Made by a program: the position numbers and the translations under genes. From contig NZ_LT840184.1 in assembly GCF_900177425.1 (NCBI RefSeq), forward strand, positions 3,946,263-4,010,262: 64,000 nt of DNA, read 5' to 3'. This document shows positions 17,062-26,050 of this stretch, one piece after another; position 1 is the first letter of the stretch, and every line of letters begins with the position of its first letter. A model generated the notes under the pieces. That model was not told the origin of the DNA, did no database searches, and saw only the letters and a list, made by a program, of their open reading frames with translations. This stretch comes from Paenibacillus uliginis N3/975. Lineage in GTDB: Bacteria > Bacillota > Bacilli > Paenibacillales > Paenibacillaceae.

Positions 17062-19677
17062 TTAGCTGTCAAAACGTCCGTAGAACGCGTTGCGATACAC
17101 ATCTGCGAGCTCAGTTACGAGAGGCAGTTTTGGATTCGCAGTTGTACATTGGTCTTCAAATGCACGGTCTGCCAAGTACTCCACCCGGCTTTCAAAGTCT
17201 GCCGGATCAAAGCCGAGCTGCTGGAACGATTCCTCAATGCCAAGTTTTTTGTTTAGGTCGCGAATCGCTTTGATCAAGCTGTTCACGCCTTCTTCGGTTG
17301 TGCGAGCCGGCAATCCAAGAATGCGGGCAATCTCTGCATACTTTTCATCTGCTACGAAGTGGGTATATTTAGGCCATGCAGCAAACTTCGTCGGTTTCAT
17401 GGCATTGTAACGGATGACGTGAGGCAACAGAATCGCATTGGTCCGTCCATGTGCGGTATGATATTGACCGCCCCATTTATGAGCAAGGCTGTGGTTGATG
17501 CCCAGGAATGCGTTGGCAAAAGCCATACCAGCAAGTGTCGATGCGTTATGCATTTTTTCACGAGCCAGTTTGTCGCCAGTCAGTGCCGACTTCTCAAGGT
17601 ACTGGAATACAAGCTGAATAGCTTTGATTGCAATACCATCTGTATAGTCGTTGGCCATTACAGATACATAAGCCTCAATTGCGTGTGTCAGAACGTCCAT
17701 ACCCGTATCGGCAACTGCTGTTTTAGGCAAGCTGTACACATACTCTGGATCGATAATTGCCACGTCAGGCGTCAGCTCATAGTCTGCCAGAGGATACTTC
17801 GTATTCCCATGCTCTTTATCGGTGATAACCGTAAATGAAGTTACTTCCGAACCAGTACCCGATGTTGTTGGGATTGCTACGAACTTCGCTTTTTGACCAA
17901 GTCTTGGGAATTTGTAAATCCGTTTGCGAATGTCCATGAATTTTTGCTTCAGATTGTTGAAATCAGTGTCCGGATATTCATAGAACAGCCACATCCCTTT
18001 TGCTGCGTCCATCGGAGATCCACCGCCAAGGGCAATGATGCAGTCCGGCTGGAATCTCTTCATCATTTCAGCACCGCGCTGAACCGTAGTTGTTGATGGA
18101 TCCGGTTCTACTTCAGAGAATACTTCGATGGCAACCGGAACCTGACGCTGACGAAGATAATGCTCAACTCTTTCTACATAGCCGAGTTTCACCATCATAG
18201 GGTCAGTAATAATGGCAACACGTGTGATATCCGGCATTTTGGCAAGGTACTGGGTTGATCCTTTTTCAAAATAAATTTTGTTCGGTACTTTGAACCACTG
18301 CATATTCACGGTACGACGGTTCACCCTTTTCACGTTGATGAGATTGACGGCGGTCACGTTCGAAGATGTCGAGTTACGACCATACGATCCGCAGCCCAAG
18401 GTCAACGACGGCAAGTTTGTATTGTAGATGTCACCAATACCACCCTGTGACGAAGGCTGGTTCACGAGTATCCGGCAAGTTTGCATACGGTCCGAGAACT
18501 TATTGATGATTTCTTCGTTATTCGAGTGAATAACTGACGAGTGACCCATACCGCCAAAAGCAACGATTTCAGCAGCACGGTCAATTCCTTGATCTGCTGT
18601 CTTCACTTTGTAGCAGGCCAGGATCGGGCTAAGCTTTTCAGCTGATAGCGGGAACTTCGGTCCCACGCCTTCAATCTCAGCTACCAGGATTTTTGTTCCT
18701 TTCGGAACTTCAATTCCACATGCTTCAGCGATCTTCACAGCAGGCTGTCCGACGATTGCAGGGTTTACCGCGCACTTCTCTGCCACTATTGCACCTGCGG
18801 TCAGCTTCGCCGCTTCTTCTTTGTTCACGAAGTAGCAGCCGCTCGCGATCATTTTTTTCTTCACTTGTTCAAAAATAGCTTCTTCTATAATAACAGCCTG
18901 TTCCGATGCACAGATCATGCCGTTGTCAAACGTTTTTGAGAGAATGAGGTCATTGACCGCTTGATCAAGATTGGCCGTTTTTTCAATAAAGCAAGGTACG
19001 TTCCCGGGTCCTACACCGAGTGCCGGTTTCCCGCAGCTGTACGCTGCTTTTACCATGGCCGATCCGCCTGTAGCCAAAATGCAAGCTACATCAGGATGGT
19101 TCATCAGGACATTGGTCTTTTCCATAGACGGTTCGTCAATCCATTGAATACAGCCTTCCGGAGCACCGAGTTTTACTGCGGCATCCAGCAAAATCTTCGC
19201 TGCTTCACGGCTGCAGGCTTGTGCGGATGGATGGAAACCAAAGATGATCGGATTTTTCGTCTTAATGGCAATAAGTGCTTTAAAAATTGTCGTTGATGTC
19301 GGATTCGTTACTGGGGTAATCCCCATAATGATACCTACAGGCTCAGCAATCTTTTGGAAGTTGTCATAAGAGTTATCTTCAATAACGCCAACCGTCTTAT
19401 TGTACTTAATACTGTTATGAATATATTCGGTGGCAAACATGTTCTTGATGATTTTGTCTTCGTATACTCCACGGCCCGTTTCCTGCACAGCCAGTTTGGC
19501 CAGATGCATATGCTTATCCATCCCTGCCAGCGCCATGGCATTAACGATCTTGTCGATTTGTTCCTGATTAATGTCAACAAACTGTTCTCTAGCCTTGTTT
19601 GCCTTGTCGATTAAGCCTTGAATATACTCACCTGCTGTTTGCTGTTTCACCTGAGCGGCTTCATTCTTAATGGCCAT
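17062..19677 (-). CDS. adhE: bifunctional acetaldehyde/alcohol dehydrogenase
   Basis: An 871-residue fusion enzyme reducing acetyl-CoA to acetaldehyde and then ethanol, regenerating NAD+ in fermentation. The N-terminal aldehyde dehydrogenase half (about 1-440) has the catalytic Cys in NGMICASEQAV. The C-terminal iron-dependent alcohol dehydrogenase half (about 455-871) has GGGSPMDAAKGMW, TGSEVTSF and the metal-binding histidines in GINHSLAHKWGGQYHTAHGR (about 720-740). The start is the ATG at 19677, 9 nt after AGGAGG. An ATG three codons upstream directly abuts the ribosome binding site. The promoter carries an Fnr/Rex box at activating distance. Confidence 0.97.
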   Translation of the reverse strand: MAIKNEAAQVKQQTAGEYIQGLIDKANKAREQFVDINQEQIDKIVNAMALAGMDKHMHLAKLAVQETGRGVYEDKIIKNMFATEYIHNSIKYNKTVGVIEDNSYDNFQKIAEPVGIIMGITPVTNPTSTTIFKALIAIKTKNPIIFGFHPSAQACSREAAKILLDAAVKLGAPEGCIQWIDEPSMEKTNVLMNHPDVACILATGGSAMVKAAYSCGKPALGVGPGNVPCFIEKTANLDQAVNDLILSKTFDNGMICASEQAVIIEEAIFEQVKKKMIASGCYFVNKEEAAKLTAGAIVAEKCAVNPAIVGQPAVKIAEACGIEVPKGTKILVAEIEGVGPKFPLSAEKLSPILACYKVKTADQGIDRAAEIVAFGGMGHSSVIHSNNEEIINKFSDRMQTCRILVNQPSSQGGIGDIYNTNLPSLTLGCGSYGRNSTSSNVTAVNLINVKRVNRRTVNMQWFKVPNKIYFEKGSTQYLAKMPDITRVAIITDPMMVKLGYVERVEHYLRQRQVPVAIEVFSEVEPDPSTTTVQRGAEMMKRFQPDCIIALGGGSPMDAAKGMWLFYEYPDTDFNNLKQKFMDIRKRIYKFPRLGQKAKFVAIPTTSGTGSEVTSFTVITDKEHGNTKYPLADYELTPDVAIIDPEYVYSLPKTAVADTGMDVLTHAIEAYVSVMANDYTDGIAIKAIQLVFQYLEKSALTGDKLAREKMHNASTLAGMAFANAFLGINHSLAHKWGGQYHTAHGRTNAILLPHVIRYNAMKPTKFAAWPKYTHFVADEKYAEIARILGLPARTTEEGVNSLIKAIRDLNKKLGIEESFQQLGFDPADFESRVEYLADRAFEDQCTTANPKLPLVTELADVYRNAFYGRFDS

Positions 19678-19725
19678 CTCCCTCATCCTCCTGTAAAAAA
19701 ATGTTTATTATCTCTCTACACATTG

Positions 19726-19769
19726 ATCATATCACAGGCCTCCTCAGAAAGATAGTGAATTTTTTCACA
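19726..19769 (-). promoter_or_regulatory. adhE promoter with Fnr/Rex-type box
   Basis: AGTGAATTTTTTCACA (19754-19769) matches TGTGA-N6-TCACA except for the first base, and also resembles the Rex consensus. On the minus strand TATGAT (19731-19726) is a fair -10 box. The likely start near 19719 places the operator centre about 42 nt upstream, the class II activator position. Confidence 0.68.
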
Positions 19770-19864
19770 TAGTTAAAACTTTTTTCAGAAAATAAATTCA
19801 AACGCAATCATTTCCATCTTTTCAAATTGTCTGTGTTGTCTTACACTACATTATCTCTGTTTCA

Positions 19865-19880
19865 AGTGAAAATAATCACA
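19865..19880. promoter_or_regulatory. Fnr/Rex-type box between adhE and fnr
   Basis: AGTGAAAATAATCACA is a TGTGA-N6-TCACA type palindrome with one outer change. It lies midway in the divergent adhE-fnr region, about 80 nt upstream of the predicted fnr transcript start. Confidence 0.55.
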
Positions 19881-19924
19881 ACGTTTGAAAATTCGCCACT
19901 TTTGCCCCTGCTTTCTGCCCCACA

Positions 19925-19947
19925 AGTGAATGTATTCACGTTATAAT
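19925..19947 (+). promoter_or_regulatory. fnr promoter with overlapping Fnr/Rex-type box
   Basis: AGTGAATGTATTCACG (19925-19940) directly abuts TATAAT (19942-19947). An operator covering the -35 to -10 spacer is best placed for repression, which suggests negative autoregulation by Fnr or repression by Rex. Confidence 0.6.
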
Positions 19948-19993
19948 TAATTTAAATTTAACAGAAAATATTAGGGAGTTAGGGGATAGCGAC

Positions 19994-20713
19994 ATGAGAA
20001 CAATGGAGAAGGTCATGGAAACCCAAGGGAATACCAGCTGTTTTTCGGAGCAAAACCTCAACCGTCTGCTCGTTAGCATGAAGGATCGTGTGATTCCGGA
20101 AGGATCCCATTTGTTCTGGGAAGGCGATTTTTCCGATAAACTTTACTATATCAAACGTGGACGCATTAAATTAACCAAATCGACGGATGAAGGCAAAGAA
20201 CTTATCCTATATATGTATCAAGCTGGTGATATGGTTGGCCAGGCCGATCCCTTCTTCAGCACCAAACACAGCTTCTCGGCTGAAGTGTTGGAAGAAAGTG
20301 AAGTCGGCGTTATTGAGCATAAGGATCTCGAAATTCTCATCTGCCAACACTGCGATTTCGCCATCGACTTCATGAAATGGATGGGGATTCATCACCGGAT
20401 AACACAGACCAAATTTAGAGACCTGATGATGTATGGAAAGCCCGGGGCACTCAGCTCAACACTGATCCGACTTGGCAATACTTATGGGGAAATTCTCTCG
20501 GACAACTCGATCTTGATCAACAAGAAAATTACCCATACAGATTTATCGAACATGATTGGCGCTACTCGCGAGAGCGTGAACCGCATGCTGAGCGACCTCC
20601 GCAAAAAAGAAGTTGTCGAGTATGTAAGTGGAATGATAGTGATCAAAAACTTAGGAGCCCTGCAGGAAATCTGTCACTGTGAGCTATGCCCAAATGAGAT
20701 CTGTCGTATATGA
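19994..20713 (+). CDS. fnr: anaerobic regulator Fnr (C-terminal Fe-S type)
   Basis: A CRP/FNR-family transcription factor of 239 residues. The cyclic-nucleotide-binding-like fold occupies about 20-140. The recognition helix in the C-terminal winged helix reads LSNMIGATRESVNRMLSDL (about 188-206), with the E..SR-like contact residues altered to RESVNR. The C-terminus has a cysteine cluster CHCELCPNEIC (about 227-237), the hallmark of Bacillus-type Fnr, whose [4Fe-4S] cluster is held at the C-terminus instead of the N-terminus. It should activate the TGTGA-N6-TCACA promoters of adhE, nirB and hmp in this window (inference). It is followed by a clear terminator. Confidence 0.95.
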   Translation: MRTMEKVMETQGNTSCFSEQNLNRLLVSMKDRVIPEGSHLFWEGDFSDKLYYIKRGRIKLTKSTDEGKELILYMYQAGDMVGQADPFFSTKHSFSAEVLEESEVGVIEHKDLEILICQHCDFAIDFMKWMGIHHRITQTKFRDLMMYGKPGALSSTLIRLGNTYGEILSDNSILINKKITHTDLSNMIGATRESVNRMLSDLRKKEVVEYVSGMIVIKNLGALQEICHCELCPNEICRI

Positions 20714-20744
20714 TCTCCCTGCTGCAAAACTCATTAGAAGCTTA

Positions 20745-20786
20745 TAAAGACGCTCGATGGTGATCGGGCGTCTTTATTGTTTTTGA
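20745..20786 (+). terminator. terminator of fnr
   Basis: AAAGACGCTCG and CGGGCGTCTTT pair around an 8-nt loop and are followed by ATTGTTTTT. Confidence 0.8.
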
Positions 20787-20856
20787 GTATAAAAGCAGAA
20801 AAATCGACCACAATAAAAACGTCTTTCCAAACCATTCAAAAGGGAGTGCTTCTCGC

Positions 20857-21015
20857 ATGCGTGAAGGTTTGATTCCTGCTGTTCTTGGAACTGTAGTATC
20901 TGCTTCCGGCGCCGCTCTGCTTTGCAGCAAGTATAAACTTGCCGCAACCGGTATCCTTGGGTTCGGGCTCGCTCATATCGCACTTGGTGCGATTGACCTT
21001 GTGCAACACCGGTGA
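20857..21015 (+). CDS. 52-residue hydrophobic small protein
   Basis: An ATG at 20857 preceded by GGGAG (8 nt spacing) opens a 52-codon frame: MREGLIPAVLGTVVSASGAA, then LLCSKYKLAATGILGFGLAH, then IALGAIDLVQHR. It has two predicted membrane-spanning or membrane-hugging segments (about 5-22 and 28-48) separated by a short basic turn. It sits between its own terminator and that of fnr, so it is a stand-alone gene. Similar short Paenibacillus proteins are, as far as I recall, sometimes annotated as 'asparagine synthase', which this sequence does not support. The function is unknown. Confidence 0.75.
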   Translation: MREGLIPAVLGTVVSASGAALLCSKYKLAATGILGFGLAHIALGAIDLVQHR

Positions 21016-21032
21016 CTGTTTTGGAAGACTTT

Positions 21033-21080
21033 AAGGGGCGCTCTGAATAGCCATACGATGGCTAAAGGACGCCCCTTCTT
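21033..21080 (+). terminator. terminator of the 52-residue protein gene
   Basis: AAGGGGCG pairs with CGCCCCTT. An inner AGCCAT/ATGGCT pair extends the stem. CTTCTATAT follows, a weak T-tract. Confidence 0.7.
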
Positions 21081-21142
21081 CTATATGTTTAAACTTATGG
21101 TTTGTGAGACGCTTCGTGCATATTCATCGTTAAAACGTACAC

Positions 21143-21200
21143 AAAAAAATCACCCCCTTGTGAGTGGCAGTAACTATCCGCCATCTAAAGGGAGCGATTT
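21143..21200 (-). terminator. terminator of nirBDC
   Basis: On the minus strand AAATCGCTCCCTT pairs with AAGGGGGTGATTT (two G-U type pairs), with an inner TGGC/GCCA stem, followed by a run of seven T residues. Confidence 0.75.
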
Positions 21201-21251
21201 CTTATCTTTTAATGCCTGCCCAAACTCATTCTCTAACATAGCATTTAGAAC

Positions 21252-22073
21252 TTATTTATGGGAAAGTTCCTTATCGTTCACATACTTTTGTGTCTTTTTA
21301 CCTTTAATCGGGGAGATAAACCAGTAAGACATACCTACGAACAACCCACCACCAATAATGTTCCCCAGTGTGACCGGAACCATATTGTTAACCCAACCAG
21401 CAATCGAAACGGTTTCCGGATGTCCTGGCAGCATCGTTGCGAGAGACAAAAGCGTCATATTCGCTACACTGTGCTCATAACCCGTAGCAATGAAAGCAAA
21501 CAGACACCACCAGATGAGAATGAGTTTGGCTGTTTCTTCTTTTGCACGGGTTCCCATCCACAAGGCAAGACAGACAAGCCAGTTACACAAAATACCGCGG
21601 AAAAATAATTCCATAAAAGGCGCATTCATTTTATTGGCAGCCGCCGTAAAGATCACATGATCAGATGGAATAGCCTTAAACAAGCCGGTACCCCATACCA
21701 GCAGACTGAGCAGTACAGCTCCACCCAGATTGCCAAGAAATACGATCACCCAGTTTTTCAATGTATCTCCCACGGATGTTCGTCCAGCAAGAGTGCTCAT
21801 CGTAAAAAACATATTGTTACCGGTAAACAGTTCTGCTCCAGCAAAAACAACCAGTGTCAGTGCAATTCCGAAAGAAGCTCCCATCACCAAAGTCTGAAAC
21901 GGTGAGCCTGCAGCCGCAAATGGCGCACCCAGTTTAAAGATCAGAACAATTCCAATACCAACATATGCGCCGGCCAGGAAAGCCGAGACGAAGTAACGGA
22001 TCATATTCGCGTTCATATGTTCTTTCTTTTTGACAGCCGCCTCAATGATGCTTTCCACTCCCTGTGTGAACAT
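21252..22073 (-). CDS. nirC: formate/nitrite channel (NirC type)
   Basis: A 273-residue FNT-family pentameric channel with six predicted TM helices. Family features seen are GAYVGIGIVLIF (about 36-47), the loop FAGAELFTGNNMFF (about 77-90), and the second repeat region NWLVCLALWMG with a conserved ANMTLLSL further on. AGGAGG lies 7 nt before the ATG. Placement after nirB and nirD on one transcript indicates nitrite import for the reductase. Formate export, coupled to the nearby pfl genes, is an alternative role. Confidence 0.9.
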   Translation of the reverse strand: MFTQGVESIIEAAVKKKEHMNANMIRYFVSAFLAGAYVGIGIVLIFKLGAPFAAAGSPFQTLVMGASFGIALTLVVFAGAELFTGNNMFFTMSTLAGRTSVGDTLKNWVIVFLGNLGGAVLLSLLVWGTGLFKAIPSDHVIFTAAANKMNAPFMELFFRGILCNWLVCLALWMGTRAKEETAKLILIWWCLFAFIATGYEHSVANMTLLSLATMLPGHPETVSIAGWVNNMVPVTLGNIIGGGLFVGMSYWFISPIKGKKTQKYVNDKELSHK

Positions 22074-22131
22074 AGGGGTACCTCCTGTTATGGTTTCTCT
22101 CTACTTGGTATACACAACCAGCTGGTATTCC

Positions 22132-22452
22132 CTATACGGCGATCTGTACAACATCTCCCTCTAACCGGACCGGGTAAGTCCGGACCTGACCACTATCGGG
22201 CTCTTGCACTTCACCGCTTTCCAAGTCAATTCTCCAGTCGTAAAGTGGATCATACAGGTAGTGACCAGATACAATCCCCTCAGCCAATGGTCCGCCTCTC
22301 GGGTGCGGGGTTTTATTCTCCAGAGCAAACAAACGACCATCCGATGTGTGAAAAACGGCAATCTCTTCATTCTTGATTACCACAACTTTTCCAATACGCA
22401 TCATAAACTCATCTTTTTTTCCAACATCAATATACTCGCCTGTCATCGTCAT
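22132..22452 (-). CDS. nirD: nitrite reductase small subunit NirD, Rieske-type fold without cluster ligands
   Basis: A 106-residue partner of NirB. The sequence is alignable with Rieske-like NirD/NasE (FALENKTPHPRGGPLAEG, then LYDPLYDWRIDLESGEVQEP). The cluster positions usually read CxH and CxxH. Here they read TPH (about residue 51) and DPLY (about residue 70), so three of four ligands are absent. This agrees with NirD proteins that keep the fold but carry no [2Fe-2S] centre, as in Escherichia coli. AAGGAG lies 8 nt before the ATG. The gene is in an operon between nirB and nirC. Confidence 0.92.
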   Translation of the reverse strand: MTMTGEYIDVGKKDEFMMRIGKVVVIKNEEIAVFHTSDGRLFALENKTPHPRGGPLAEGIVSGHYLYDPLYDWRIDLESGEVQEPDSGQVRTYPVRLEGDVVQIAV

Positions 22453-22474
22453 GTTTTGGTCTCCTTTACTCTAT

Positions 22475-24913
22475 TTACTCCGCCGCTGCGGGACTTGTGC
22501 TCTGGAACATCGCTCTTAGCACCTGTTTATCGTTCAGCACTTTCTTCCAAGGTTCCTCGACCTGCTGCAAGGCTACCTCGATTCTTTCTACCAAAGCCTT
22601 GCGCTGATCATGGTCTTCAAGAATGGTTTTCTTGATGTCGTCCAGACCTACGCGTTCCACCCATTCCGAGGTTCTTTCCAAATACTTACCTGTTTCTCGA
22701 TAATATTGGATGACCGCACCACATATTTCAAATAACTCCTCGTCGGTTTTAACCTTGCAAAATGCGTCTGCGATGCGTGCCTTGATTCCACCGTTACCGC
22801 CAATGAATATCTCCCAGCCTCCGTCATTCCCGACGATGCCAATATCCTTCGTGCACGATTCGGCGCAGTTACGTGGACAGCCATTCACGGCTATTTTAAA
22901 TTTTGCAGGAAGATCGAGTCTCTCGAATTTTTTCTCAATCAATGCTCCTATACCCATCGAATCCTGCGTACCAAAGCGGCAAAATGTCGAACCTACACAT
23001 GTCTTAACCGTACGAAGCGATTTGGCGTAGGCATAACCCGAAGGCATATCGAGTTCTTCCCAAACCTTCGGCACATCCTCCTTCTTCACTCCGATAAGAG
23101 CCAGACGCTGTCCACCGGTCACCTTCACGACCTTGACATCATACTTAAGCGAAACGTCCGCAATTCTCTTCAAATCTTCCACTGTTGTCACTCCGCCATA
23201 CATCCGCGGAACTACAGTATATGTGCCGTCTTTCTGGATATTGGCATTCATCCGCTCATTGACGAAACGTGATTCCTTCTCATCCTCGTAGGTTTCCGGG
23301 TAAATCATACCAAGATAATAGTTGATAGCAGGGCGACATTTCGAGCAGCCTTCAGGCTGGCTCCACTCCAGCACATTCATGACTTCACCGATTGTTCTTA
23401 GTCCCTTGGCACGGATTTCAGCTACGATCTCGTCACGACTGTGTGTTGTGCATCCACAAATTCCTTGTTTACTTGCACTTTTGAAACCGTCACCGAGCAC
23501 ATATTGCAAGATTTGTTCAACGACTGGCTTACATCCGCCGCAAGAGCGGGTTGCTCCAGTGCATGCCTTGATTTCATCCACCGTGGTCAGTCCCTGAACC
23601 ATTACTGCATCCACAATGGTCTTCTTCGTCACCCCGTTGCATCCGCAAACAATTTCTTCATCTGCCATACTTTCAACCGAGGTTCCTTTTTTGGCGCCTG
23701 CGCCGCAACAGCCCGTTCCCATGACCGTAGCATAGATCTCATCTGTCATCTGCGCCTCTTGCTTGATCAGCTTTTGCAGAGCCGCCGACTCGGTTACATC
23801 TCCGAATAAAACCGCACCGACGATCACATTGTTCTTCAACAAAATTTTCTTATAGGTCTTTTTCCATTCATCTTTAGCAGCAATAACGGTATGTTCCGAA
23901 CCTTCAATAAATTCACCAGCAGAGAATACATCCACACCGCTGATTTTCAGCTTGGTCGATACAACGGAGCCTTCATACGGCAACGTGTCCACTCCACATA
24001 AATGCTTCGCAAGCACCATACCCTGCTCAAACAACGGAGCCACAAGACCATAGCATACACCCCGATGCTCATCACATTCCCCAACGGCATATACATTCTC
24101 CATGGAAGTCTGCAGATTGTCATTGACCACAATGCCGCGATTAACTTCAATCCCACTCGCCTTAGCTACGGCTACATTCGGTTTAATACCGACAGCCATG
24201 ACAACAAAACCGGCTTCCAGTTCTGTTCCGTCATTAAATCGCAGTCCAGTTACCCGATCTCCGCCCAGTAACGCTACGGTCTGCTTACCCATGGCAAACT
24301 TGATACCTTGACGCTCCAGCTCAGCTTGCAACATAGCCGATGCATTGTGATCAAGCTGGCGTTCCATGAGGTCATTCATCAAGTGGACAACCGTGACATC
24401 CATACCTAGGTTAACGAGTCCCTTAGCGGCTTCAAGACCGAGAAGACCTCCGCCGATCACCGCGGCTTTCTTGTACTTCTTAGCAGCCGCAAGCATCTGA
24501 TTGCAATCCGCGATATCACGGAAGCCTACTACACCCTCTTTATCGCTTCCAGGCACAGGCAATATAAACGGATTTGAACCTGTGGCAATAATAACGCGAT
24601 CATATGGAACTGCAAGTCCATTCTCGGCTACAACCACCTTGTTCTCCTCGTCAATCTTGGTGACCGTAGTTCCCGTGTGCAGTGTGATATCATTATCTTT
24701 GTACCAATTCCAATCATTCAGTACAATATCATCTAGCGTTTTACTGCCTTCCAGAACGTAAGACAGCATGATCCGGTTATAGTTGGGATGCGGCTCACTG
24801 CCGAATACGGTAATATCATAAGCGCCACCTAATTTTATGATTTGCTCTACCGTGCTAATACCCGCCATGCCGTTACCTATGACCACTAGCTTTTGTTTGT
24901 TCTTGCCAGTCAT
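22475..24913 (-). CDS. nirB: NADH-dependent nitrite reductase large subunit
   Basis: An 812-residue cytoplasmic enzyme reducing nitrite to ammonium. The order of domains is: NADH/FAD oxidoreductase (about 1-390, with VVIGNGMAG and AAVIGGGLLGLEAAKGL), two BFD-like [2Fe-2S] modules (CGC...CGGC near 415-465 and CGC...CSKC near 480-525), a ferredoxin-like half domain, and the sirohaem/[4Fe-4S] site with TCVGSTFCRFG and NGCPRNCAES (about 625-680). The start is the ATG at 24913, with AAGGAGG eight nt upstream. An upstream in-frame extension lacks a ribosome binding site. It could serve assimilation or anaerobic ammonification. The Fnr-type promoter favours the latter. Confidence 0.96.
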   Translation of the reverse strand: MTGKNKQKLVVIGNGMAGISTVEQIIKLGGAYDITVFGSEPHPNYNRIMLSYVLEGSKTLDDIVLNDWNWYKDNDITLHTGTTVTKIDEENKVVVAENGLAVPYDRVIIATGSNPFILPVPGSDKEGVVGFRDIADCNQMLAAAKKYKKAAVIGGGLLGLEAAKGLVNLGMDVTVVHLMNDLMERQLDHNASAMLQAELERQGIKFAMGKQTVALLGGDRVTGLRFNDGTELEAGFVVMAVGIKPNVAVAKASGIEVNRGIVVNDNLQTSMENVYAVGECDEHRGVCYGLVAPLFEQGMVLAKHLCGVDTLPYEGSVVSTKLKISGVDVFSAGEFIEGSEHTVIAAKDEWKKTYKKILLKNNVIVGAVLFGDVTESAALQKLIKQEAQMTDEIYATVMGTGCCGAGAKKGTSVESMADEEIVCGCNGVTKKTIVDAVMVQGLTTVDEIKACTGATRSCGGCKPVVEQILQYVLGDGFKSASKQGICGCTTHSRDEIVAEIRAKGLRTIGEVMNVLEWSQPEGCSKCRPAINYYLGMIYPETYEDEKESRFVNERMNANIQKDGTYTVVPRMYGGVTTVEDLKRIADVSLKYDVKVVKVTGGQRLALIGVKKEDVPKVWEELDMPSGYAYAKSLRTVKTCVGSTFCRFGTQDSMGIGALIEKKFERLDLPAKFKIAVNGCPRNCAESCTKDIGIVGNDGGWEIFIGGNGGIKARIADAFCKVKTDEELFEICGAVIQYYRETGKYLERTSEWVERVGLDDIKKTILEDHDQRKALVERIEVALQQVEEPWKKVLNDKQVLRAMFQSTSPAAAE

Positions 24914-25033
24914 GATCTTTTCCTCCTTAAAAGGTCTATCCAACCCTCTTGATTTCACTTTAATCAAGCCGTCTCGTGTTTAAATTCGATCGTTTTATTA
25001 AATTCATTTCCATTTCATTGATCTTTTAAGGTC

Positions 25034-25097
25034 ATTATACATTTAAAATTTAATTGTTATTGTGATTATCTTCACTCCAATTGTGAATTCTTTCACA
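25034..25097 (-). promoter_or_regulatory. nirB promoter with two Fnr/Rex-type boxes
   Basis: TGTGATTATCTTCACT (25061-25076) and TGTGAATTCTTTCACA (25082-25097, perfect) lie in tandem 21 nt apart, on the same DNA face. On the minus strand TATAAT (25039-25034) is a perfect -10. Its likely start near 25027 puts the nearer box centre at -41.5 and the farther at -62.5. No -35 box is obvious, as expected for an activator-dependent promoter. Confidence 0.78.
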
Positions 25098-25117
25098 CCA
25101 TTTTTAACAATTGCACA

Positions 25118-25146
25118 CAAAAAAAGACAGCCAATGCTGTCTCCTT
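25118..25146 (-). terminator. terminator after the unrecognised 248-residue gene
   Basis: GACAGC and GCTGTC pair around a short loop. On the minus strand eight T residues follow. It insulates nirB from the gene upstream. Confidence 0.75.
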
Positions 25147-25155
25147 TATTTGTGA

Positions 25156-25899
25156 CTATACGATCAAAGCTTTCATGTAAGTACGGCCACCCTTAGGAAT
25201 TTTCAAATAGGGACGGAGGCCAGAAAATCCTTTAGAGCTCAGATCAACCCCCGTCATCCAATTTCCGGAGACGCTGGCGCCTTCTGACTGCATCACGAGA
25301 GAGGGTGCAGATATTCGCTCCTGATAAAGAGGAATTCTTGTTTGAATTGTCTTGAAGTCTTTCCCTCTTTCTTTCAGAGGGACTGGACTTAGATAAGTAG
25401 GGACAAAATAATCTGAAATGACCTCCATCTCTTCCTCGGTAAAAAACGGCTCATCACCAAGGAACGGCTGGAACAGTCGAATTTCCTCAAATTGTGACCA
25501 GATCACCATCTGCAGCAATCTGTCTGGAAGCCCTTTGTCGTGAAATGTGAGGCTATCCCCATCTCCTGTTTCAAAAGATGATTCTCCCTCCGCTTGTGTC
25601 GGTGTTTCCGAAATTACCGAAGGGTGTCTGTATCTTTCACATCCAATACATTTCCAGCCCTTCGGGCTTTTGACCCATTTTTGAAATATTCCACTTTCCA
25701 GATCCCCCTCCCAAAGCTTGGGTACCTTCGGGTTGCGGCTCATTCCAGTCATTGCGGTCCACATGGAATCCGGCATATAGCGGTCCAAAAGATCCTGGGT
25801 CTTGTCATAAATATGCTGCACTCTTATCGAAGCCCTCTCAAGCTCGGCGGCTTCCTCTTGTCCATAATGAACGTGCGGCAGTTTAACCGAATTTTTCAT
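25156..25899 (-). CDS. unrecognised protein with a CxxC pair
   Basis: 247 residues, soluble, no signal peptide or TM segment. The start is the ATG at 25899 (MKNSVKLPH), nine nt after GGAGG. A TTG six codons upstream lies within the ribosome binding site. Visible features: an N-terminal helix rich in Glu/Ala, WKCIGCERYRHP at about residues 83-94 with a CxxC that could bind metal but has no second pair, an acidic stretch, and a C-terminal half rich in aromatic residues and Pro. It is monocistronic between the nir promoter and hxlR. No function is assigned. Confidence 0.7.
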   Translation of the reverse strand: MKNSVKLPHVHYGQEEAAELERASIRVQHIYDKTQDLLDRYMPDSMWTAMTGMSRNPKVPKLWEGDLESGIFQKWVKSPKGWKCIGCERYRHPSVISETPTQAEGESSFETGDGDSLTFHDKGLPDRLLQMVIWSQFEEIRLFQPFLGDEPFFTEEEMEVISDYFVPTYLSPVPLKERGKDFKTIQTRIPLYQERISAPSLVMQSEGASVSGNWMTGVDLSSKGFSGLRPYLKIPKGGRTYMKALIV

Positions 25900-25990
25900 A
25901 AAGGCTCGCCTCCTCAAGTGCTTTAGGGCTATTTTTCCAATTATACTATATTTGACTGGTTCAAGTGCAAGTCCACTTCAATCGACAGCA

Positions 25991-26030
25991 AAAAACCCTG
26001 GTCAAAGCAAGTCTGCCTTGCACCAGGGCT
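25991..26030 (-). terminator. terminator of the HxlR-type gene
   Basis: CCCTGGT/ACCAGGG and GCAAG/CTTGC arms form a stem with a short loop. The minus strand continues with TTTTTTG. Confidence 0.75.
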
Positions 26031-26050
26031 AACGCTGAGGTTATTTCATT

